This document shows, one piece after another, positions 16,868 through 24,788 of a stretch of DNA of 64,000 nucleotides. How positions within the stretch are numbered: position 1 is the first letter of the stretch; each line of letters starts with the position of its first letter. Where the stretch lies: the NCBI RefSeq assembly GCF_034932065.1, contig NZ_JAYGHP010000003.1, forward strand, positions 186,001 through 250,000, read 5' to 3'. Made by a program: the position numbers and the translations under genes. Below the pieces are notes generated by a model, which made no database searches, was not told where the DNA came from, and was given only the letters and a program-made list of their open reading frames with translations. The stretch comes from Crocosphaera sp. UHCC 0190 (lineage in GTDB: Bacteria > Cyanobacteriota > Cyanobacteriia > Cyanobacteriales > Microcystaceae).

Positions 16868-17278
16868 ATGATTTCATTTCAGCAAATTCGTCGCTTTTTT
16901 GTTACCATGGTATTAGCAACCATGCTCGCAATTACCGTAGCTTTTGATTTTGGAACTACCAATGCTTGGGCAGCAACTTCTTCCATCTCATCTATTAGTG
17001 CATCTAATACCCAACTAATGGCTATGTGGGGCGGGGGAAATTCAACAGCGAAAGAGATTGAAGGCAAAGCGCAAGAAACAATAGGCAACATAACAGGCGA
17101 TCTCGAAACTCAATCTGCTGGAAAAGCCAAACAATTTAAAGCACAAACTCTAGAAGGACTCAATAACAGTATTGTTAATCCCGACTATGAACCTGGTGGA
17201 AAAACCAAGCAAGTAGCAAAAGAAGATCGTGAAGGAACAAAAGCTATAGAAGCTCAAGCTCGTGAGAGTTTCAACTAA
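16868..17278 (+). CDS. Secreted CsbD-family protein, single domain
   Basis: A 136-residue relative of the secreted CsbD proteins. It has the same signal peptide (MISFQQIRRFFVTMVLATML..., AWAA cleavage region) and one CsbD unit at about 59-95 (EIEGKAQETIGNITGDLETQ). The second unit is replaced by a diverged polar tail (NPDYEPGGKTKQVAKEDREG). TTTTGGAG precedes the ATG. It lies about 80 bases upstream of the second YflT gene, where cassette A has the PRC-barrel gene instead. Probably periplasmic or lumenal. Confidence 0.83.
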   Translation: MISFQQIRRFFVTMVLATMLAITVAFDFGTTNAWAATSSISSISASNTQLMAMWGGGNSTAKEIEGKAQETIGNITGDLETQSAGKAKQFKAQTLEGLNNSIVNPDYEPGGKTKQVAKEDREGTKAIEAQARESFN

Positions 17279-17356
17279 GGCTCATTGACTTGAAAAATTG
17301 ATTACTTCAATTGACAAATTCAACCAAAAACGAATAATAAATTTTAGGAGAAAGCA

Positions 17357-17977
17357 ATGATTTTACAACAACAACGGGCCGCGGGTATATTTCCAAGTTA
17401 TGAAGCAACTGAAATCGCCCTGCGTGAATTAAAAGAAAATGGTTTTTTGATGGATCGAGTTTCAGTAGTGGGGCATGAGATGAATCGCTATACTGAAGTT
17501 ACGGGAGCTAGTACAAGTAATCGATTGAGAGATGTCGGTAACTTAGATAGCAATGAAAAAGAAGTTCCACAAACAGCAGCAAAAGGAACTGTTGCTGGTG
17601 GTGCTGTCGGAGGTTTAACAGGTTTATTAATCGGACTAGGTCTTGTTGCCATTCCTGGTATTGGCCCAATAATGTTGGCCGGTGCGGCCGCAACTGCGAT
17701 CGCTACAACTATTTCAGGCACAGTCATCGGTGCTGCAGCTGGTACTTTGGCCGGTGGACTTGTCGGCTTAGGTATCCCCGCAGATCGAGCAAAGATCTAT
17801 AGCGATCGCGTTTCTGATGGTGATTATCTGGTCATGGTTGAAGGCTCAGAAGCCGATATCGACCTGGCTAAGTCAATTTTCGATAAGCATAGCATTGATG
17901 ATTGGTATGCTTACGATTTACCTAGCGAGTCGGTGCAGACTACGACAACAGTTTCTAATCGTCACTCACGAGTCTAG
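17357..17977 (+). CDS. YflT-like stress protein with glycine-rich membrane segment (cassette B)
   Basis: A 206-residue paralogue of the protein at 10962-11669. It has the same YflT-like head (GIFPSYEATEIALRELKENGF), the same Gly/Ala-rich zipper (GAVGGLTGLLIGLGLVAIPG) and the same DYLVMVEGSEADID motif, but it lacks the extra C-terminal ~30 residues. The leader AATAAATTTTAGGAGAAAGC is identical to that of cassette A, so the duplication included the ribosome-binding region. It opens cassette B. Function unknown. Confidence 0.85.
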   Translation: MILQQQRAAGIFPSYEATEIALRELKENGFLMDRVSVVGHEMNRYTEVTGASTSNRLRDVGNLDSNEKEVPQTAAKGTVAGGAVGGLTGLLIGLGLVAIPGIGPIMLAGAAATAIATTISGTVIGAAAGTLAGGLVGLGIPADRAKIYSDRVSDGDYLVMVEGSEADIDLAKSIFDKHSIDDWYAYDLPSESVQTTTTVSNRHSRV

Positions 17978-18019
17978 AAAATTGAGGAGTGAGTTGATAC
18001 TAAAATGAAGGATGGCAAT

Positions 18020-18484
18020 ATGAATAGGCTCACCAAAATAACCTCTACCCTGCCCTTACTACTCAGCGTTTTGTTGATGGTAACTGTATCGGGTTGTGCA
18101 AGCACTAAAACAACATCCGATGCCCCCAATACCACAGACAAAAATGGGCCGGTTGCGACAACAGAAAATGTTAAAACCAACCAAGAAGATGCTCAAAGTG
18201 GAACGCGCAAAAAACAACTAGAGTCAGACATCCGAGCGCGGGAACAACGCAATGATCTCGGAGGTGATACCGAAAAACGTGCTGAGGGAGATTTGGCTAA
18301 TGAAGTGCGTAGTAAACTAGAGGCAAATATCCCTCGTGGTCAGCTAACCGTCACGGCTAAGAAAAGCGATGTTACTGTATCGGGGACGGTTAAAACACAG
18401 GATGAACTCAATAAAATTGAACCATTAGCAATGGAAATTAAAGGCGTTAATACCGTTATGGTAAAAGCTGTTGTGAAACCATAA
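18020..18484 (+). CDS. BON-domain lipoprotein (cassette B)
   Basis: A 154-residue lipoprotein, paralogue of 11679-12143 over the full length. It has a lipobox (VSGC near residue 26), a polar Thr/Asp-rich linker and a C-terminal BON domain (GDLANEVRSKLEANI, VTVSGTVKTQDELNKI). I place the start at ATG 18020 and not at the in-frame ATG 18005, because AAGGATGG then lies at the ribosome-binding position and both length and first residues (MNRLTK) equal the paralogue. Predicted anchored in a membrane facing the periplasm. Confidence 0.87.
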   Translation: MNRLTKITSTLPLLLSVLLMVTVSGCASTKTTSDAPNTTDKNGPVATTENVKTNQEDAQSGTRKKQLESDIRAREQRNDLGGDTEKRAEGDLANEVRSKLEANIPRGQLTVTAKKSDVTVSGTVKTQDELNKIEPLAMEIKGVNTVMVKAVVKP

Positions 18485-18674
18485 AACGAACATTCGTTTA
18501 TTTATGACCGCCTACTTACTTACTAATGGCTAAAAAGTCAGTCATGAATATATTAGCATTTTCAAAAGTAAGTCTAACCCTTAGATTCATGACTGTCTCA
18601 TAGTAATGAAACGATCCTGTATTTATGATCAATATATTATTGATCGATCAAATTCTTTTTTGGAGTTTTAAAAA
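18485..18674. promoter_or_regulatory. Spacer with long-range inverted repeat
   Basis: Contains AGTCATGAAT at 18540-18549 and its perfect complement ATTCATGACT at 18585-18594, separated by 35 bases. This is compatible with a stem-loop or a regulator-binding pair between the BON and CsbD genes of cassette B. Cassette A has only 45 bases here, so this element is particular to cassette B. Confidence 0.4.
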
Positions 18675-19175
18675 ATGATTTCTTTTACACAGATCCGTAA
18701 GTTTTTTGTTACCATAATTTTAGCTTTCATGCTGGCAATTACTATAGCTTTTGATTTTGGAACTACGAATAGTTGGGCAGCAACTTCTTCCATCTCATCT
18801 ATCAGTCCATCTGATACTCAGCTAATAGCTCTATGGGGATTCGGAAAAGCCAAAGCAACAGGGAAAAATATTGAAGGCAAAGCCCAAGAAGCAGTAGGCA
18901 ACCTCACTGGTGATCCCAAAGATCAGATGATGGGAAAAGCCAAACAAATTGAAAGTCAGGCTCGTAATACAGCCGAAGATGTGAAAGACAAAATGCAGTT
19001 ACAAGGGAGAGCAAAAGCTGTTACCAAAAATATTGAAGGCAAAGTTCAAGAAACGAGAGGTAACGTTACAGGAAACCGTGGCGATCAATTTGCTGGAAAA
19101 GCCAAACAAACGGAAAGTCAAGCTCGTAATGCAGTAGAAGATGTGAAAGATACGGTTCAAAATGTCTTCAATTAA
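18675..19175 (+). CDS. Secreted two-domain CsbD protein (cassette B)
   Basis: A 166-residue near-twin of 12189-12689. It has a signal peptide starting MISFTQIRKFFVTIIL and ending near SWAA, and two CsbD units (NIEGKAQEAVGNLTGDPKDQ; NIEGKVQETRGNVTGN). TTTTGGAG lies before the ATG as in the other copies. It is followed 40 bases later by a DUF5670 gene, so gene order is conserved with cassette A. Confidence 0.88.
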   Translation: MISFTQIRKFFVTIILAFMLAITIAFDFGTTNSWAATSSISSISPSDTQLIALWGFGKAKATGKNIEGKAQEAVGNLTGDPKDQMMGKAKQIESQARNTAEDVKDKMQLQGRAKAVTKNIEGKVQETRGNVTGNRGDQFAGKAKQTESQARNAVEDVKDTVQNVFN

Positions 19176-19215
19176 AGCTCAAATTTTCATTACTTTTATC
19201 TGAATGGAGGGAATT

Positions 19216-19371
19216 ATGTCTAATCTAATCTGGACTGTCGCTGTTGTACTTTTCATCTTTTGGTTGTTAGGATTCTCAATTCACATTGGGGGTAGCTTAA
19301 TTCATATACTTTTGGTTTTAGCCTTAGTTGCCATTGTCTATAACTTAATGACAGGGCGAACAATTGGCTAA
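19216..19371 (+). CDS. DUF5670 (lmo0937 family) mini membrane protein, copy 3
   Basis: A 51-residue product: ATG 19216, TAA 19369-19371. It reads MSNLIWTVAVVLFIFWLLGF then HIGGSLIHILLVLALVA, ending MTGRTIG. GGAGGG precedes the ATG. It is closest to copy 1 and ends cassette B. A weak hairpin GCTTGT / ACAAGC follows the stop. Confidence 0.88.
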   Translation: MSNLIWTVAVVLFIFWLLGFSIHIGGSLIHILLVLALVAIVYNLMTGRTIG

Positions 19372-19534
19372 TAAATATTGTGGCTTGTCTTGCAAACAAG
19401 CTGCGATATCTTTACTGATTTGTCGTGTTCACCTAGTCTAAAATCCCCGATTTTTTGCGAAATATTAACGAGTTTATCAGGGTTTTAGGCTTTAAAAGTC
19501 AGGAATTTGTGGTTTTTTATTCCGGGATAATCTA

Positions 19535-19915
19535 ATGCGAAAAGAGCGACACAAAAAAAGTTTATTCTACAAACTTACCAGCAATACTGCTGAAGCTGTT
19601 GGCTCTCCCGTTGCCTCAATCTTGGCATTTAGTGTGATTATTGTTTGGGCAATCACGGGGCCGCTTTTTAAGTTTTCTGATACATGGCAACTGTGCATTA
19701 ACACAGGGACAACAATTGTAACTTTCTTGATGGTCTTTCTCATCCAAAACTCACAGAACCGTGATGCCAAAGCAGTTCAACTCAAATTGGATGAGTTAAT
19801 TCGCTCTAGCAGTTCAGCCCACAATGAAATTATTGATGTGGAAGAATCGTCACAGGAAGAATTAGAACAACTGGCAAAGGATTATTCCAAACTGGCTAAC
19901 AATTCCCAAAAATAA
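19535..19915 (+). CDS. Low-affinity iron permease family protein
   Basis: A 126-residue membrane protein of the PF04120 type. It has two hydrophobic spans at about 24-44 and 52-70, with the signature WQLCINTGTTIVTFLMVFL (50-68) and IQNSQNRDAKAVQLKLDELI (69-88), then an acidic C-terminal tail. The family is named after yeast Fet4-like transport, but bacterial members are much shorter and transport has not been shown for them. It lies after cassette B and before a Dps remnant, so iron or oxidative stress is a plausible theme (inference). Confidence 0.82.
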   Translation: MRKERHKKSLFYKLTSNTAEAVGSPVASILAFSVIIVWAITGPLFKFSDTWQLCINTGTTIVTFLMVFLIQNSQNRDAKAVQLKLDELIRSSSSAHNEIIDVEESSQEELEQLAKDYSKLANNSQK

Positions 19916-19972
19916 AGTCTCACAAGCAAGTAAAAAAGTTTGACCATTACTATAAATCAAGGAGATTTATCC

Positions 19973-20318
19973 TTGACATCCTCACGCGCCCTAAAAGGGC
20001 GGTGATTCCTAAACCTCACGATTTAGGTTTCTGATTCATTCACCGTTGCATTCCACAGTTAAAAACCATGTACCGTCTTACACAGAGTCCACAGACTTTT
20101 ATCCCATTTCAGAGATCCGATCCCGATAGCCCATCGGTACGGTTTCAGCTTAAGCTTTTTGTACTTGTTGCTTAAGGTTTTTACCTGTACAAGCATTTCT
20201 GTACAGAACCCCCTAACCCTAGTTTTCAAGGTGCATTGCCTACTGCTTAGTTTTCGCTTTTCGGCAGTTCAACTATATCATAAAAAATATAAAGCCGTCC
20301 TATAAGGACGGGGTTTCT
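19973..20318 (-). mobile_element. Non-autonomous IS200/IS605-like element (PATE/MITE)
   Basis: About 350 bases bounded by subterminal hairpins. One end has TTGAC followed by TCAC(bulged G)CGCCCT-aaa-AGGGCGGTGA (19982-20005). The other end has CCGTCCT-ata-AGGACGG (20295-20311) then GGTTTC. Next to the first end, AAACCT / AGGTTT forms a second stem (20011-20030), in the position where tnpB-type elements encode their guide RNA (omega RNA). No TnpA or TnpB reading frame is left inside, so it would move only in trans. Exact outer boundaries are approximate. It abuts a beheaded dps gene. Confidence 0.65.
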
Positions 20319-20486
20319 ACCCAAATTTTCGATGATTTTAAGGATGACGGAACTGCTGACTTTCTCACAGGTTTGATGGAGCAGCATGAACAGATAGCTT
20401 GGATGCTGCGTTCTTTTATTGAGGGAGAAGCCGTTGAAGCAGACGGTTTGAAGCCGAAGGTTGACAAAAAGATGGTCGGGGTTTAG
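20319..20486 (+). pseudogene. 5'-truncated Dps/MrgA-type ferritin-like gene
   Basis: The open frame 20319-20486 encodes FDDFKDDGTADFLTGLMEQH then EQIAWMLRSFIEGEA. This is the characteristic C-terminal helix of Dps/MrgA, followed by a 21-residue tail ending KKMVGV and a stop. The N-terminal ~110 residues, including the ferroxidase-site residues, the start codon and the promoter, are absent; in their place stands the IS200/IS605-like element. The fragment should be non-functional. Confidence 0.8.
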
Positions 20487-20683
20487 TCAATACTGCTCGG
20501 TTAACAAAAAAAGTCGGTTGAGGCAGGGATAGGGAAGGATGGGAAGGGGGGGAAGAAGGGGAAGATAAAAACCTGACTATTACAAGATTGCTCCCCACAC
20601 CGTTCGGCTGACGCTCACGGCGGAAGCCTCCCACACCTCCCACACCCCCCATCTCCAGACTGAATCACTAAGGGAAACAAACA
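20487..20683. repeat. G-rich tract and dispersed repeat
   Basis: Holds a purine-rich run (gggaaggatgggaagggggg, 20529-20548) and then the dispersed element CCGTTCGGCTGACGCTCACG/GCGGAAGCCT (20602-20632), related to one at about 5764. No gene is supported; the - strand frame over this stretch is a low-complexity shadow. Confidence 0.55.
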
Positions 20684-21001
20684 ATGATATTAAATGTCGA
20701 TTTATCTACAAGGCTTCAGGCACAGTATGCCCGTCTCAGAACATGGATTTCTGAATTAGATGAAAGACTGTCCTTGCGTTATGGCGATCGCTACGACAAA
20801 ATCAAGCAGCAACTCAACGGCGCAAACAACTGGTATAAAAAAACCAAATCTGAGGCTGAAAGGACCAATACTATTCCCCTAGAGCAAAGGCAAGAGAAAG
20901 CTCTGGGTGAATTTGGTAAAACTGGAGCCGCCACTGCCCGCAAAGAAGGAGTTGTCAAGCAGAGATTAAAAGAACTGTGGCACACCATAACCAACACATG
21001 A
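20684..21001 (+). CDS. Hypothetical charged helical protein
   Basis: A 105-residue soluble protein, mostly helical by composition. It has an RxWISELDERLSLRYGDRYD stretch in the N-terminal half and a Lys/Arg/Glu-rich C-terminal half with ALGEFGKTGAATARKEGVV. There is no membrane segment or signal peptide. I do not recognise the family. It ends 7 bases before the FAD/Rieske oxidoreductase start, so the two are almost certainly co-transcribed and may be functionally linked. Confidence 0.7.
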   Translation: MILNVDLSTRLQAQYARLRTWISELDERLSLRYGDRYDKIKQQLNGANNWYKKTKSEAERTNTIPLEQRQEKALGEFGKTGAATARKEGVVKQRLKELWHTITNT

Positions 21002-21008
21002 AACACCC

Positions 21009-22526
21009 ATGAATTCTTTAACTGGTAAACCGATTTCCTATTGGATTGACTCGACTCCAAAAACGAGCTTTCCAACTTTAAGCAATGATATCGCCGTCGA
21101 TGTGGCAATTGTGGGTGGTGGGATCGCAGGGCTAACAACTGCCATTCTGCTCAAAAGAGCGGGTAAAACTGTTGCTATCATTGAATCCCAAAAAATGGTA
21201 ACAGGAGTAAGCGGTCATACTACTGCCAAAGTCACATCCCTTCATCAGCTAATTTACGCTGATCTGCTCCAAGATCTAGGTATAGACAAAGCGCGGCTCT
21301 ATGCTGAGTCTAATCAAGCAGCCCTAGAGCAAGTCGCTAAATTTGTGGCGGAAGAGAACATTGACTGCGACTTTAGCCGCCGCAGTGCTTATACTTTTGC
21401 TGAATCGGAACAGGGACTCAAAAAAATCGAGGACGAGGTTACAGCCGCCCTTAAACTGGGATTACCTGCCTGTTTTGTAAAAGAGACTTCTTTGCCATTT
21501 GCGATCGCTGGAGCAGTCAAGTTCGATCATCAAGCGCAATTTCATCCCCGCAAATACTTACTCCATCTGGCCCAGTGTGTTCAAGGTGATGGCAGCTATG
21601 TGTTTGAAGATACGAGGGTTTTGAATGTTGAGGAAGAAAAAACATCTTGCCAGGTTATTACCGATAAAAGTGTGATAACAGCACAAGAAGTCGTGATCAC
21701 GACCAATCTACCCATCCTAGATAGGGGACTCTTTTTCGCTAAAACCTATCCCAAACGCTCTTACATTGTCGGGGCAAAAATCGACCCTGAGCAAGCACCA
21801 GAGGGGATGTTTATTGGCAGTGGGGAAAGATACTTCTCAATTCGTACCACTCCTGATCGCAATGGATTATTGCTTTTAGTCGGTGGTGGTGGGCATAAAG
21901 TGGGCGAAATCTCCAAAACAGAGGAACAATACCAGAAAGTGGAGGACTTTGCTCGTGTGCGCTTTGGCATTGATACCTTTGACTATCGCTGGTCAACCCA
22001 GGACATGGTGTCATTTGACAATTTGCCCTACATCGGCAAATTAACGCCCCTTAGTTCTCACATTTATGTGGCAACGGGTTTTAGTATGTGGGGAATGACA
22101 AAAGGGACGCTGTCTGGAATGCTGCTTTCGGACTTGATTTTAGGCATCAATAACCCTTGGGCAAATTTGTATGATGCCACTCGTGCGACACCATTTGCAA
22201 CGTCAGAAGGAATCAAGCAGACGATTAGTGTCGGTATGCATTGGGTGGGTGATCGATTTCAAGGACTAGAAAAATCAACGCTTTCCGAGGTGGTTTCTGG
22301 TGAAGGAAAACTGGTGACGATCGATGGTGAAAAGCTTGCCGCTTATCGGGATGAACAGGGATCGATTCACGCTGTTTCTGCGGTGTGTTCTCATTTGGGT
22401 TGCATCGTTGCTTGGAACAGTGCAGAAAAGAGTTGGGACTGCCCTTGTCATGGTGCTCGCTTCGGCTGCGATGGAGTAGTGCTTCATGGACCGGCAGTGA
22501 AAGACTTGAAGGTTTATGAGCCGTGA
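21009..22526 (+). CDS. FAD-dependent oxidoreductase with C-terminal Rieske domain
   Basis: A 505-residue two-domain enzyme. Residues about 25-370 form a DAO-type FAD domain with the dinucleotide motif VAIVGGGIAGLTTAILL (30-46). Residues about 415-505 form a Rieske [2Fe-2S] domain with CSHLGC (Cys460, His462) and CPCHGARF (Cys478, His481). This architecture is found in Bacillus YhfW and many cyanobacterial proteins. The substrate is unknown, with electron flow between flavin and Rieske cluster expected. It overlaps functionally with the upstream small gene (7-base gap). Confidence 0.88.
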   Translation: MNSLTGKPISYWIDSTPKTSFPTLSNDIAVDVAIVGGGIAGLTTAILLKRAGKTVAIIESQKMVTGVSGHTTAKVTSLHQLIYADLLQDLGIDKARLYAESNQAALEQVAKFVAEENIDCDFSRRSAYTFAESEQGLKKIEDEVTAALKLGLPACFVKETSLPFAIAGAVKFDHQAQFHPRKYLLHLAQCVQGDGSYVFEDTRVLNVEEEKTSCQVITDKSVITAQEVVITTNLPILDRGLFFAKTYPKRSYIVGAKIDPEQAPEGMFIGSGERYFSIRTTPDRNGLLLLVGGGGHKVGEISKTEEQYQKVEDFARVRFGIDTFDYRWSTQDMVSFDNLPYIGKLTPLSSHIYVATGFSMWGMTKGTLSGMLLSDLILGINNPWANLYDATRATPFATSEGIKQTISVGMHWVGDRFQGLEKSTLSEVVSGEGKLVTIDGEKLAAYRDEQGSIHAVSAVCSHLGCIVAWNSAEKSWDCPCHGARFGCDGVVLHGPAVKDLKVYEP

Positions 22527-22628
22527 TCGAATAACCATCTTAGCTGGTTTTTAGGTTCCTTTATATACCTTATGTCTAGCTACCTAGAATCAAAATCCCA
22601 TCTCAAGCTTTTATTCTGAAGAAAAACG

Positions 22629-24683
22629 ATGTTAGATATTAATGAAACAAAAAAAAGAAATCTACCTAACCCCGATCCACACGGTAAACAGCCCAATCAT
22701 AAGCAACACGCAGGACACGATAAACACGCAGGACACAGCCCAGCTATGTTCAAACGCCGCTTCTTTATTTGCCTCCTGCTCACCCTACCCGTCCTCTATT
22801 TTGCGCCATCGTTTCAGCAGTGGTTTAATTATCAAGCGATCCAGTTTCCTGGTTCAAATTGGGTAACGCCCATTCTCTCAACCGTTATTTATTTCTATGG
22901 TGGCTTGGTTTTTCTGAAGGGGGCTTACCACGAACTCCGCAGTAAAATTGGCATGATGACTCTGGTTGCCCTTGCCATCACCGTAGCGTTTGTCTACAGC
23001 GTGGCAGTGTCTCTGGGATTAGAAGGAAATTCCTTTTATTGGGAACTAGCAACCCTAGTCGTGATCATGTTACTCGGTCACTGGATTGAAATGGCATCTG
23101 TGCAAGGAGCCAGCCGCGCTCTAGAGCATCTCGCAGATCTAGTGCCGTCCCTCGCTCACAAAAAGGTCAATGGGCAGATCAAAGATGTATCTGTGAGTGA
23201 ATTAGTTGAAGCCGATCGGATTCTCATTCGTCCGGGTGAACAAATCCCCATTGATGGTGAAGTTGTAGACGGTAACTCCAGCGTTAACGAAGCTTTTTTA
23301 ACGGGAGAGTCGCGCCCAGTGGTCAAAAAAGCTAGTGATGAAGTTGTTGCTGGCTCGGTGAATGGAGAGGGTGCTTTGACCATCAAAGTCACTCGCACCG
23401 GAGATAAAACAACTCTGAGCCAGATTATGCGACTGGTTAAGGAAGCGCAAGCTTCTAAAAGTCAATATCAAAACCAAGCCGATAAACTTGCTGGTTGGCT
23501 AACTTATACAGCGATCGCCGTTTCTACGCTGACGTTCATTGTTTGGCTATCAGTGGGAACAGGCGGTTTAACTTTTGCCATTAATCGTGCGGTGACGGTG
23601 TTAGTAATTACCTGTCCTCATGCCTTGGGTTTAGCGATTCCCTTAGTCATTATTAACGCCACGTCAATGGCAGCTAAAAACGGGATTTTGGTACGAAACC
23701 GAGATGCTTTTGAACGAGCGCGAGGCATTAAAACCATCGCCTTTGATAAGACGGGAACCTTGACAAAAGGACAATTCGGCGTAGAGCGGATTTATGCTGA
23801 CGGTATTGAGGAGTTACCCGCCTTAGTGATTGCTGCTTCTTTAGAATCCTTATCAGAACATCCTCTCGGACAAGCGATCGTTGAGGAAGCCCATAACCGT
23901 AACAGCCAGCTTTCTCAAGGGACTGACTTCAAAGCTGTACCGGGTCAAGGCGTTGAAGGTGTAGTTAATAATCAACGCTATCGGGTTGGCAGACCAGAAT
24001 GGGTTGAGGAGTTGAAATTGCGGTTTCCTCCAACCTTAGAAAAAAAACTGCAAGAAAGTGAATCGCGGGGGGAAAGCGCGATCGCATTGATGGATGATCA
24101 GCAAGTCCTGGCAGTCTTTGGGTTAGCAGATCAAGTGCGCGAATCGGCACGAAAAGCGGTGAAAAAATTACAGAAAATGGGCGTGCAGGTGGTGATGATT
24201 ACAGGCGATGCTGAAGCGGTTGCCAAGACCGTTGCTGAGGATTTGCACATTGATCGCTACTATGCCCGTGTTTTGCCAGAGGATAAAGCTGCGTTGATTC
24301 GTAAGCTCAAAGCTGAACAGCCGACCGCTTTTGTTGGTGATGGCATCAATGATGCACCTGCATTAACTGAGGCAGATTTAGGACTGGCGATTGGCGCTGG
24401 AACTAATGTGGCGATCGAGTCGGCTGATTTAGTTTTAGTCAAAAGCGATCCACTGGATGCCACCTATGCGCTGAAACTGGCAAAAGCCACCTACAACAAA
24501 ATGATCCAAAATTTGTTTTGGGCGACTGGATACAACGTCATTGGCATTCCCTTGGCGGCAGGAATTGCAGCACCGTTCGGCATTATCTTATCGCCAGCAG
24601 TGGGTGCAGTCCTGATGAGCATTTCGACCGTTGTTGTTTCAATTAATGCCATGTTGTTACGGCGCGTGCGTTTGCATGATTAG
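22629..24683 (+). CDS. copB: CopB-type copper/silver P1B ATPase
   Basis: A 684-residue heavy-metal P-type ATPase. The N-terminus is His-rich (HGKQPNHKQHAGHDKHAGH, 18-36) instead of carrying CxxC domains. The transport site motif in TM6 is CPH (329-331, TCPHALGLAIP). The phosphorylation motif is DKTGTLT with Asp373, the actuator is TGES (225-228), and the hinge GDGINDAPAL is near the end. The His-rich tail plus CPH marks subgroup P1B-3 (CopB-like, Cu2+ or Ag+ export). No copper regulator lies beside it. A 14-bp perfect inverted repeat overlaps its stop codon. Confidence 0.88.
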   Translation: MLDINETKKRNLPNPDPHGKQPNHKQHAGHDKHAGHSPAMFKRRFFICLLLTLPVLYFAPSFQQWFNYQAIQFPGSNWVTPILSTVIYFYGGLVFLKGAYHELRSKIGMMTLVALAITVAFVYSVAVSLGLEGNSFYWELATLVVIMLLGHWIEMASVQGASRALEHLADLVPSLAHKKVNGQIKDVSVSELVEADRILIRPGEQIPIDGEVVDGNSSVNEAFLTGESRPVVKKASDEVVAGSVNGEGALTIKVTRTGDKTTLSQIMRLVKEAQASKSQYQNQADKLAGWLTYTAIAVSTLTFIVWLSVGTGGLTFAINRAVTVLVITCPHALGLAIPLVIINATSMAAKNGILVRNRDAFERARGIKTIAFDKTGTLTKGQFGVERIYADGIEELPALVIAASLESLSEHPLGQAIVEEAHNRNSQLSQGTDFKAVPGQGVEGVVNNQRYRVGRPEWVEELKLRFPPTLEKKLQESESRGESAIALMDDQQVLAVFGLADQVRESARKAVKKLQKMGVQVVMITGDAEAVAKTVAEDLHIDRYYARVLPEDKAALIRKLKAEQPTAFVGDGINDAPALTEADLGLAIGAGTNVAIESADLVLVKSDPLDATYALKLAKATYNKMIQNLFWATGYNVIGIPLAAGIAAPFGIILSPAVGAVLMSISTVVVSINAMLLRRVRLHD

Positions 24684-24697
24684 ATGCAAACGCACGC
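24664..24697. terminator. Perfect 14-bp hairpin at the end of the copper ATPase gene
   Basis: GCGTGCGTTTGCAT (24664-24677), loop gattag containing the TAG stop, ATGCAAACGCACGC (24684-24697). It is very stable, but no T-tract follows, so it may be an mRNA 3'-end stabiliser, or a bidirectional terminator for the ATPase and the convergent Septu-like operon. Confidence 0.5.
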
Positions 24698-24788
24698 TAT
24701 TCCTATGAGTCCTGATTTTTAGGCGATCGCTTATCAGTCTTTGCGATCACCTTGAACCTATCAAAAACTTCAAAACCAAGCCAATCAT

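Noticed and set aside
20041..20195. Small - strand frame inside the IS-like element (starts MLVQVKTLSNKYKK)
   Set aside because: About 45 codons without TnpA or TnpB similarity; the region is better explained as noncoding element or guide-RNA sequence.
20416..20652. 78-codon - strand frame rich in Gly, Arg and Pro
   Set aside because: It is the complement of a purine-rich tract and overlaps the dps remnant; low complexity.
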